The notes beneath the pieces were generated by a model. It was not told the origin of the DNA and did not search any database. It worked only from the letters and a program-made list of their open reading frames with translations. Positions 25,178 to 31,937 of a stretch of DNA of 32,811 nt are shown piece after piece. Location of the stretch: assembly GCA_003696865.1 (NCBI GenBank), contig RFHM01000299.1, positions 1 through 32,811 of the forward strand, read 5' to 3'. Made by a program: the position numbers and the translations under genes. Source of the stretch: Acidobacteriota bacterium (GTDB lineage Bacteria > Acidobacteriota > Blastocatellia > HR10 > J050). Position 1 is the first letter of the stretch, and each line of letters starts with the position of its first letter.

Positions 25178-26158
25178 ATGAGGACACCGGCCGCCGGTGA
25201 ACGGGAGCGAACGAGACGTGACGCGTTACAGATGATCGAGTGGGCTATCCACATCCAGAATCCTCAAGCCGTGAGGGCGTGTGACGGCCATCTCCCCACT
25301 GTATCGCCGCAAGGCAATGGGATGGCCAGCGTCCATCGACTCGCTCTCCGACTCATCGACGAGTACTTCGATTCCCTCACCATTTCGCGCGTCTATTTCG
25401 GCAACGAATTCTGTCAACACTTGATCCCTTCGCTGGCCTCGGTGCGGGAAGCTTATGGTGCCGCCCGAGATCGGGGATGGGGATTCTCATTGCTCACTCC
25501 CTATGTGACGGATGAAGGTCTGAACAAACTGAGACCCCTTTTCGAATTCCTGGAAATCCAGGATGAGTCAGTGGAAGTCATCTTCAATGATTGGGGCGTC
25601 CTCCAGCAGCTCTCGTCGTTCCCCCACCTCAAACCGGTGCACGGGCGATTGCTCGACAAGCGATTGCGCGACCCGAGGATCACGGGTCTCTATAAGAGCG
25701 CGCCCATCTCCATCCGCACGGCCGTTCAACGATCCAACGTCACCACATCTCACTATCTCGCTCTGCTCCGCCGTTACGGTGTCGAGCTGGTCGAACTCGA
25801 CAACGTGATGCAAGGGCTGGATATGGACTTCCGTAACACGCCTATCGGGGCCGCCCTCTACATTCCTTATGGGTTCGTCGCCACGGGCCGCGTGTGCATG
25901 ATCGCTTCCTTGCATCAACCCCAACGGGAGCGATTCCGACCGGAGACCAGGTGCCACCACGAATGCCAACACTACGTCACCGTGTACACCTATACGCGCC
26001 CGTTCGGGGGGGATGGAGAACAGCGCTTTCTGCTGAAGGGAAACACGCACTTTTATGCTCACACCGAAGAGATGTTCCGGTTCGTCTTTTCCCGGTTCGA
26101 GCATCTGGGCATTCGTCGCTTCATCTATCAACCGGGATTACCGATGTGGCTATCATGA
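25178..26158 (+). CDS. UbiV-like U32-family iron-sulfur protein
   Basis: The frame opens 12 nt after qhpC. I use the ATG at 25178 (326 residues); an ATG at 25232 is also possible and would still include the conserved part. Segments line up by eye with E. coli UbiV: VYFGNEFC with its YLGEAVC, VIFNDWGVLQQL with IEASDLGVVNM, then GRVCMIASL and RCHHEC with its ARC and ECETC, and FLLKGNTHFYA with FVLNGIQTM. Four cysteines (Cys79, Cys240, Cys259, Cys263) match the four-Cys cluster pattern, including the C-x3-C spacing. UbiV works with UbiU in O2-independent ubiquinone hydroxylation. Placed between the CTQ peptide and its exporter, it is a candidate for tryptophan hydroxylation (inference). Its stop overlaps the next start (ATGA). 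Confidence 0.75.
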   Translation: MRTPAAGERERTRRDALQMIEWAIHIQNPQAVRACDGHLPTVSPQGNGMASVHRLALRLIDEYFDSLTISRVYFGNEFCQHLIPSLASVREAYGAARDRGWGFSLLTPYVTDEGLNKLRPLFEFLEIQDESVEVIFNDWGVLQQLSSFPHLKPVHGRLLDKRLRDPRITGLYKSAPISIRTAVQRSNVTTSHYLALLRRYGVELVELDNVMQGLDMDFRNTPIGAALYIPYGFVATGRVCMIASLHQPQRERFRPETRCHHECQHYVTVYTYTRPFGGDGEQRFLLKGNTHFYAHTEEMFRFVFSRFEHLGIRRFIYQPGLPMWLS

Positions 26159-27165
26159 AGATTTTGACGCCCATCAATTCGCTTCAGGAAGTGGAGATGT
26201 TGGCCGAGAATGGAGCCGAGGAGTTCTATTGCGGCCTCGTCCCCGAGGAATGGCTACGACGATACGGGGGAGCACTATGGCTCAACCGGCGAAGTCCGAA
26301 AGGCGGGAACGTGCCAACGTTCGCCGAGTTGAATGCCTTGATTGCCGCCGCCCACCGGTATGGGATTCCGGTGTTCCTCACGCTGAACGCCCCAACCTAT
26401 GCGCCGGAACAGATGCCACTGGTCATCGATCTGGCCCGACGACTCGTGGAAGAGGCCGAAGCCGACGCGCTCATCATTGCCGATCCGGGATTGCTCATGG
26501 CCCTCGTCGAGAGCGGTCTCGATGCTCCACTCCACGTGAGCTCTTTGGCGGCAACGCTCAATGGCCGGGCGATCGATTTTTTCCGCCAGTGGGGCGTGAA
26601 GCGCATCATCCTGCCCCGCAGCGTGACGCTCGACGAGATGCGCCGTCTGGCCGAAACGGCTCGAGGAACGGTAGAACTGGAAGCCTTCATTCTCAACGAA
26701 GGATGCGCTTTCGAAGAGGGATACTGCCCGACCAGCAAGCATCATTCGGTGGGCGCCTATTGCACCGGACTCGTGGCTATGGAGGCGAACTTCCTCACCG
26801 CTCGCGGCGAGGAGGTGCCGCCCGACAAGCGGGATGAGGTGGGCGCTTTGCTTCAGGATTACCATCGCTGGTTGTTCTTCGTGAACAATGCTGGATGTTC
26901 CCTCTCGCCCGAAGGCCTCCCTTACGGTCCCTGCGGCCTTTGTGCCATTCCCCAGATGCACCGGATGGGCATCGCTTCGTTGAAGATCGTCGGTCGGGAA
27001 GCCTCCTCGTGGCGCAAGCTGGCCAGCCTGCGTCTGGTCAAAGCCATCGTTGATCGCGTGCGCCAAGGTATACCTGCCGATGAGGTGAGAGCCTACGCCC
27101 AATCGCTGCGAACGCCGCGCGAGTATTGTCGATCGGGATTCATGTGCTATTACCGATGGTGGTGA
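26155..27165 (+). CDS. UbiU-like U32-family protein
   Basis: The track ORF begins far upstream in another gene; the real start is the ATG at 26155, overlapping the UbiV-like stop by 4 nt, giving 336 residues. It matches E. coli UbiU and peptidase U32 proteins along its length: ENGAEEFYCGL, ADALIIADPGLLMALVE, HVSSLAATLN, VKRIILPRSVTLDEM, FILNEGCAFEEGYC and MGIASLKIVGRE. Cys184 and Cys191 keep the 7-residue spacing of UbiU Cys169/Cys176. Cys203 and Cys260 or Cys263 could complete a [4Fe-4S] site. Extra cysteines (248, 325, 331) are present. U32 relatives UbiU, RlhA and TrhP all serve hydroxylations without O2. A true peptidase role is less likely because U32 peptidase activity is poorly established and a subtilase is already encoded here. 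Confidence 0.8.
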   Translation: MKILTPINSLQEVEMLAENGAEEFYCGLVPEEWLRRYGGALWLNRRSPKGGNVPTFAELNALIAAAHRYGIPVFLTLNAPTYAPEQMPLVIDLARRLVEEAEADALIIADPGLLMALVESGLDAPLHVSSLAATLNGRAIDFFRQWGVKRIILPRSVTLDEMRRLAETARGTVELEAFILNEGCAFEEGYCPTSKHHSVGAYCTGLVAMEANFLTARGEEVPPDKRDEVGALLQDYHRWLFFVNNAGCSLSPEGLPYGPCGLCAIPQMHRMGIASLKIVGREASSWRKLASLRLVKAIVDRVRQGIPADEVRAYAQSLRTPREYCRSGFMCYYRWW

Positions 27166-28946
27166 GCCAAACGCTCAAAAGATACGCTCGACTGCTCGTT
27201 TACCTGAAGCCATATCGCCGGCGACTCGGCATCGTCCTGTTGTTGGCGTTGATCGGTACGGCAGTGAATCTGGCTTATCCCTACCTCAGCAAGATCCTCA
27301 TCGATGACGCCTTGTTGGGACGACGTTTCCAACTCCTCTTCACCGTAGGATTCGTCCTGTTCGCCGCCATGGTATTCAGCTTCGTCGTCAACGCTGCGAG
27401 TAGCCTGCTCTACGTATCCGTATCGGCGCGCGTGCTCCTGGATATGCGGTTGGACCTCTATCGCCACCTGCAACGATTGAGCCTCAAGTTTTACGATAAC
27501 ACGCGGATCGGCGAGATCCTCTCGCGCCTCAACAATGATCTGGCCGAAGCGCAACGGGTCACCTCGGATACGCTGCTCGCGCTCATCACCAATCTGCTCG
27601 TGCTCAGCGGGACGATCGCCCTCCTCCTGCTCCTCAATTGGAAGCTGTTTCTGGTGGGCATCGCTTTCCTGCCCGTGGGATTGAAGGGGCTCCTGCACTA
27701 CCGCCAGCGCGTACACCAACAGGCCAAGACGATTCGCGAGCGCAGCGCCGCGATCGGATCCTTCCTGGTGGAATCGCTGCTCGGCATCCGGCTCATCAAA
27801 GCATTCCATGCCGAAGACGCCGAAGCGGAGAGATTTCGCGCTCAGAACGAAGCCTTCATCCGCGCTCTGTTACGGTTTCAGTGGCTCTCGGTGATCGCCT
27901 CGGGCGTTCCCGGTCTCATGATGGCGATGAGTACGTTGGCCGTTCTTCTCTATGGGGGTTCGCTCATGATCGACGGCACCATGACGTTGGGGAGCCTGGT
28001 GGCCTTCATGGCTTATCAGATGCGGCTCATGCCGCCGATGCAAAATCTGGTGGCTTTGTTCATGAATTTTCAACGAGCCCGCGCTTCGCTCGATCGCGTG
28101 TTTGCATTCTTCGATCTGCAGCCGGACGTGCGCGAACATCCACATGCTCGCGAACTCGACTGGGTCCGGGGAGAGATCGAGTTCGATGAAGTGACGATGA
28201 GCTATGAGCCCGGTCGACCGGTCCTGAAGAAGGTGAGTTTCACCGTCCCCGCCGGAACGACCTGCGCGCTCGTCGGGCCGAGCGGTGGGGGGAAATCGAC
28301 GATCGCCGATCTCCTCCTCCGATTTTATGATCCTTCGTCGGGCGTCATTCGAGTGGACGGCCACGATGTGAGAGAAGTGACCCTGGAGAGCTTGCGACGC
28401 CACATCTGCCTGGTCGATCAAGAGACGTTCCTGTTCAGTGGAACGATCGAAGACAATATTCGCTACGGACGACCCACGGCCACGTTCGATGAGATCGTCG
28501 CCGCCGCTCAAGCTGCCGCCATCCATGAATTCATCGAGGCGCTCCCCCAGGGATATCGAACGGTCGTCGGCGAGCGCGGCGTGAAACTCTCGGGCGGACA
28601 GCGACAGCGTCTGGCCATCGCGCGGGCCGTGTTGCGCGATCCCGCTATTCTGATCCTCGACGAGGCGACATCGGCGCTGGATTGGCAGGCCGAGAGCAGC
28701 ATCAAGGAAGCAGTGGCCCGCCTCATGCGCGGGCGAACGACCCTCATCATCTCTCACCGACTCTCACTCATCCAGGACGCCGATCTCATCATCGTGTTAG
28801 AAAATGGAGAGGTCGTCCAGCGTGGTCGTCACCAACAATTGCTGCGCGAGCCGGGAGCCTATCGACGACTGTTCATCAAGCAGGCGGGCGCGCTTGAGAA
28901 GGACGCGTTCAGCCCCGCGCTCTCTCCGACAGAGAGCCTCTCCTAG
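27156..28946 (+). CDS. qhpF: ABC exporter with fused membrane and ATPase domains, QhpF-like
   Basis: The likely start is the ATG at 27156 or the GTG at 27162 (GTGA overlap with the UbiU-like stop); 596 residues from the ATG. The N-terminal half is a six-span transmembrane domain (GIVLLLALIGTAVNLAYPYL, FVLFAAMVFSFVVNAASSLL, LLVLSGTIALLLLLNW). The C-terminal ATPase has Walker A GPSGGGKST, signature LSGGQRQRLAIARA, Walker B ILILDEATSALD and the switch SHRLSLI. Known QhpF is an exporter of this half-transporter kind, needed to move modified QhpC to the periplasm. Position in this operon supports the same role. Sequence alone would also allow a lipid or drug exporter. Confidence 0.88.
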   Translation: MVVSQTLKRYARLLVYLKPYRRRLGIVLLLALIGTAVNLAYPYLSKILIDDALLGRRFQLLFTVGFVLFAAMVFSFVVNAASSLLYVSVSARVLLDMRLDLYRHLQRLSLKFYDNTRIGEILSRLNNDLAEAQRVTSDTLLALITNLLVLSGTIALLLLLNWKLFLVGIAFLPVGLKGLLHYRQRVHQQAKTIRERSAAIGSFLVESLLGIRLIKAFHAEDAEAERFRAQNEAFIRALLRFQWLSVIASGVPGLMMAMSTLAVLLYGGSLMIDGTMTLGSLVAFMAYQMRLMPPMQNLVALFMNFQRARASLDRVFAFFDLQPDVREHPHARELDWVRGEIEFDEVTMSYEPGRPVLKKVSFTVPAGTTCALVGPSGGGKSTIADLLLRFYDPSSGVIRVDGHDVREVTLESLRRHICLVDQETFLFSGTIEDNIRYGRPTATFDEIVAAAQAAAIHEFIEALPQGYRTVVGERGVKLSGGQRQRLAIARAVLRDPAILILDEATSALDWQAESSIKEAVARLMRGRTTLIISHRLSLIQDADLIIVLENGEVVQRGRHQQLLREPGAYRRLFIKQAGALEKDAFSPALSPTESLS

Positions 28947-28967
28947 TCCACCGATGGCGAGACGTCT

Positions 28968-29681
28968 ATGTCTGTGCGCATTGGAATCATCGACAGTGGA
29001 ATCAATCCCTTTCACTCCCACGTGGGAAACGTCTCCGGCGGCGTCGCCCTGCGGCGTGGTGAGGACGGTCGGATCGAAGTACTGGATGACTTCCGGGATT
29101 TCATCGGACACGGCACGGCAGTGGCCGGAGTCATCCGCCAGAAGGCTCCCGAAGCCGAGTTGTTCGCCATCAAGGTATTCCATCGACGCCTCATCACGTC
29201 GGCCGACGTCATCGCCGAAGCGATTGGTTGGGCCGTCGATCATGATGTGAAGCTCATCAACTTGAGCTTGGGCACGTTGAACTGGAAGCACCGCCCTCTC
29301 TTTGAGCGCGCCTGTCAACGGGCACTGGATCGAGGCTCGATCGTCATCGCTCCGGCGCACCATCGCGGGCGAGCCATCCTTCCAGGAGCGCTGCCCTGCT
29401 GTCTGGGCGTGGCGATGATGGCGTCATGTTCGCCCGGCGAATATTTTTATCGTCGCCTGGGAGAGCAACTCGCGTTCCTGGCCCATCCCTGGCCACGAGA
29501 TCTCCCGGGCGTGCCTCGAGAGCGCAATCTGCACGGACTGAGCTTCGCCGTCGCTCACATGACGGGATTCGCGGCCCGCCTCATTAACGAACACCCGAAT
29601 ATCACCTTGATCGAGCTGGAACGGCAGCTCCAACGACGGGGCAAGAAGCTCGCCGAGGACGCTCATCCTTCGCCGAAATGA
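28968..29681 (+). CDS. qhpE: Cytoplasmic subtilisin-like leader protease, QhpE-like
   Basis: The 237-residue product has no signal peptide or propeptide, unlike secreted subtilases, which fits cytosolic processing. The triad is present: Asp9 (IGIIDSG), His48 (FIGHGTAVAG) and Ser192 (LHGLSFAVAH, for GTSxAxPH). The usual oxyanion-hole asparagine of AAGN appears to be replaced, as the matching segment reads IVIAPAHH (His131). The domain is small for the family. Known QhpE cleaves the 28-residue leader of QhpC, and this gene would do the same after residue 30 or so of the peptide encoded 3.8 kb upstream. It lies 21 bp after the exporter gene and closes the operon. Confidence 0.87.
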   Translation: MSVRIGIIDSGINPFHSHVGNVSGGVALRRGEDGRIEVLDDFRDFIGHGTAVAGVIRQKAPEAELFAIKVFHRRLITSADVIAEAIGWAVDHDVKLINLSLGTLNWKHRPLFERACQRALDRGSIVIAPAHHRGRAILPGALPCCLGVAMMASCSPGEYFYRRLGEQLAFLAHPWPRDLPGVPRERNLHGLSFAVAHMTGFAARLINEHPNITLIELERQLQRRGKKLAEDAHPSPK

Positions 29682-29724
29682 CGCTCATCGGTGGCCGGCG
29701 TACCACACCGTCCCTGAGATTCTT

Positions 29725-29752
29725 TTCACGAACGATGAAGTAGCGCTAAAAT
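29725..29752 (+). promoter_or_regulatory. Candidate promoter for the acyl-CoA synthetase gene
   Basis: TTCACG, 16 bp, then TAAAAT, ending 34 bp before the ATG at 29787. Moderate match. Confidence 0.35.
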
Positions 29753-29786
29753 AGATTCTCCATGGGTTCTTGAAAGCGCACCGCGT

Positions 29787-31292
29787 ATGAACATCGCCGA
29801 ATACCTCAGTCAATCAGCGCAGCGGTATCCGGAGAAAACCGCCTTGATCTTCGCCGAGCAGCGATGGAGTTATCGCCAACTGTATGAGAAGAGCCGGATT
29901 CTCGCCGCTCGTCTACGGGAATTGGGCGTTCGACGGGGCGACCGGGTGGCCATCTATATGCCCAATAGTCCCGAGTTCGTCCTGAGCTACTACGCCGTTG
30001 AGGGTCTCGGCGCTGTGGCCGTGACGCTGAGCGCGTTGCTCAAACGACGCGAAATCGCCGAGGAGATCACCGATTGTGGTGCCCGCCTGCTGATCACGAC
30101 GCGGGAGCTGGTGGAACACGTTCCTGATGCCACCGAACTTCCTCACCTGCAACATATCATCACCGCCGGCGGAGCGGAAGGCCAACACATCCCTTTGGAG
30201 TCGCTCCTTGACGGAGCCGAACGAGTTGAGTGGATTTCGCTCTCTCCAGACGATGAAGCCGCTATCCTGTACACGTCGGGCACGACGGGCTATCCCAAAG
30301 GCGCCGTGCTCACCCACGGGAACGTCACCAGCAATGTCGCCGCCACCGTTCGATACACCGGAATGACGAGCGACGATCGGCTGATGTGCTTCCTTCCACT
30401 CTTCCACTGCTTCGGCCAGAATTTCATCATGAATGCGTGCTTCGCTGCCGGAGCCACATTGGTGCTCCACCCGAAGTTCGAGTTCGATGAAATCCTCCAC
30501 GCCGTCCATCACCATGAAGTCACCATGTTCTTCGCCGTGCCAACCATCTACAAGCGGCTCTACGACGCTAACGTTCCTCGCGAGATGCTGCAGTCGATTC
30601 GCTACTATTTCACCGCCGCCGCCAAGATGCCCAAGGAACTCGCTCTGGATTGGAAGAGCCGCTACGGGATGCCGATCTACGAAGGGTATGGACTCACCGA
30701 GTGCAGTCCCTTCGCCTGCTATAACCACGCGACGCAGTGGGTGGCGGGAAGCGTTGGCACGCCCATCGAGGGCGTCGACATGAAGGTGGTCGATCTCCAA
30801 ACCGGCGAGAGCCTCGGTCCTCATCAGTTGGGCGAGATGTGCATCAAAGGTCCCAACGTGATGAAAGGATACTGGAATGCTCCGGAAGCTACGGCTCGCG
30901 TCATCGACGGTGAGGGATGGCTGCACACGGGCGATGTCGGTTACATGGATGAGAGGGGCTATTTCTTCATCGTGGATCGGGTGAAAGACATGATCAATCC
31001 CGGTGGGTTCACCGTCTCGCCGAGCGAGATCGAAGACATTCTCTGCCTCCACCCGCACATCGCCGACGCTTGCGTGGTTGGCGTGCCTCACGAGGATCTC
31101 GGCGAAGCCATTATGGCCTATGTCGTCCCTCGAGGAGCGGTGACCGAGCAAGAGGTGCTCGACTTCTGTCGCCGGGAGATGGCCAAACACAAAGTTCCTC
31201 ACTTCGTGAAGTTCGTCCCGTCCATTCCCGTCAGTCCGACGGGGAAAAAACTTCGCCGATTGCTCAAGCCTGGTGCGCCAGACAGAGACTGA
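29787..31292 (+). CDS. AMP-forming acyl-CoA synthetase
   Basis: The 501-residue product is a standard-length class I adenylate-forming ligase. The ATP-binding P-loop is YTSGTTGYPKGAVLTHGN. Further core motifs are GYGLTECSPFACY, GWLHTGDVGYMDERGYFFIV and DRVKDMINPGGFTVSPSEIE. The C-terminal catalytic lysine is in PTGKKLRRLL. It would activate a carboxylic acid to the acyl-CoA in the cytosol. Chain length cannot be fixed from motifs; overall it resembles long-chain fatty acyl-CoA ligases. It has its own candidate promoter just after the CTQ operon and a nuclease gene 18 bp downstream. A link to amine-derived acids is only inferred from position. Confidence 0.9.
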   Translation: MNIAEYLSQSAQRYPEKTALIFAEQRWSYRQLYEKSRILAARLRELGVRRGDRVAIYMPNSPEFVLSYYAVEGLGAVAVTLSALLKRREIAEEITDCGARLLITTRELVEHVPDATELPHLQHIITAGGAEGQHIPLESLLDGAERVEWISLSPDDEAAILYTSGTTGYPKGAVLTHGNVTSNVAATVRYTGMTSDDRLMCFLPLFHCFGQNFIMNACFAAGATLVLHPKFEFDEILHAVHHHEVTMFFAVPTIYKRLYDANVPREMLQSIRYYFTAAAKMPKELALDWKSRYGMPIYEGYGLTECSPFACYNHATQWVAGSVGTPIEGVDMKVVDLQTGESLGPHQLGEMCIKGPNVMKGYWNAPEATARVIDGEGWLHTGDVGYMDERGYFFIVDRVKDMINPGGFTVSPSEIEDILCLHPHIADACVVGVPHEDLGEAIMAYVVPRGAVTEQEVLDFCRREMAKHKVPHFVKFVPSIPVSPTGKKLRRLLKPGAPDRD

Positions 31293-31310
31293 GAATGCAT
31301 CAGACAGAAG

Positions 31311-31880
31311 ATGTCTTCTATTTCTAAAAGCCAGAAAGTCCGGATCATTTCTCTCCTTCGAGAAGGCCAGCTCGACCGCGAGGAGATCGCAGCGGAAGTG
31401 GGCGTTTCACCAGGAACGGTCAGCGCTATCAAGGCGCACATGACGATGGGAACTTATGGCGACCTTCCTCCTTCTGAAGCCGAGACCGACGAACTCATCG
31501 AAGCGGCGGAAGCGACGTTCGGGCTGGAACGCGATCTGCAGCGCGCCCTGCGCTCTCATATCCAACACCTCGAAGAAGGCTTGGTGATCATCGACGAGGG
31601 CAAAGAATATACGACCGAAGCCGGCCGAATAGATATGCTGGCCAGGGATGCCGGTGACAGGATCGTTGTCATTGAATTGAAGGCGGGAAGGGCTGCTCCG
31701 GAAGCCCTGACTCAGCTTCTCGCCTATATGGGAGCCGTGAGCAAACAGCAACAGCAGCCCGTACGGGGCATCCTCGTGGCAGGTGATTTTCATCCACGCG
31801 TTGTATTCGCCGCGCGCGCCGTTCCCAATGTCACGTTGCGCCGGTATCGCTTCAAATTCGCGTTCGAGTCAATCGATTGA
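31311..31880 (+). CDS. HTH plus NucS-like nuclease domain protein
   Basis: The 189-residue product begins with a helix-turn-helix (residues about 5-45, LLREGQLDREEIAAEVGVSP, GTVSAIKAHM). After an acidic linker comes the C-terminal nuclease domain of NucS/DUF91 proteins: FGLERDLQRALRSHI, then GRIDMLARDAGDRIVVIELKAGRAAPEALTQL (quoted in part as GRIDMLARD and VVIELKAG). These contain the Asp and Glu-x-Lys residues of the PD-(D/E)xK site. Full NucS cuts mismatched or branched DNA and has an N-terminal dimer/DNA-binding domain; here an HTH takes its place. It might be a repair or defence nuclease or a DNA-binding regulator; the role is not known. It lies 18 bp after the synthetase gene and is probably co-transcribed. 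Confidence 0.75.
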   Translation: MSSISKSQKVRIISLLREGQLDREEIAAEVGVSPGTVSAIKAHMTMGTYGDLPPSEAETDELIEAAEATFGLERDLQRALRSHIQHLEEGLVIIDEGKEYTTEAGRIDMLARDAGDRIVVIELKAGRAAPEALTQLLAYMGAVSKQQQQPVRGILVAGDFHPRVVFAARAVPNVTLRRYRFKFAFESID

Positions 31881-31937
31881 ACCTTGATGGAGAAGGGCCT
31901 CCACGACTTTCACGAGGCGAACGGGCGACGCAGATCT

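Noticed and set aside
25894-26154. Track's upstream extension of the UbiU-like ORF
   Set aside because: The extra 87 residues overlap the UbiV-like gene in another frame and do not resemble U32 proteins; the ATGA overlap at 26155 is the natural start.
26155-27165. U32 protein as a second leader peptidase
   Set aside because: The alignment by eye follows UbiU, including the C-x6-C pair; it is adjacent to a UbiV-like partner, and a subtilase already fills the protease role.
29913-31202. 429-codon minus-strand ORF under the acyl-CoA synthetase
   Set aside because: A shadow frame of a gene with all its motifs; the composition (many His, Arg, Asp) is typical of antisense frames.
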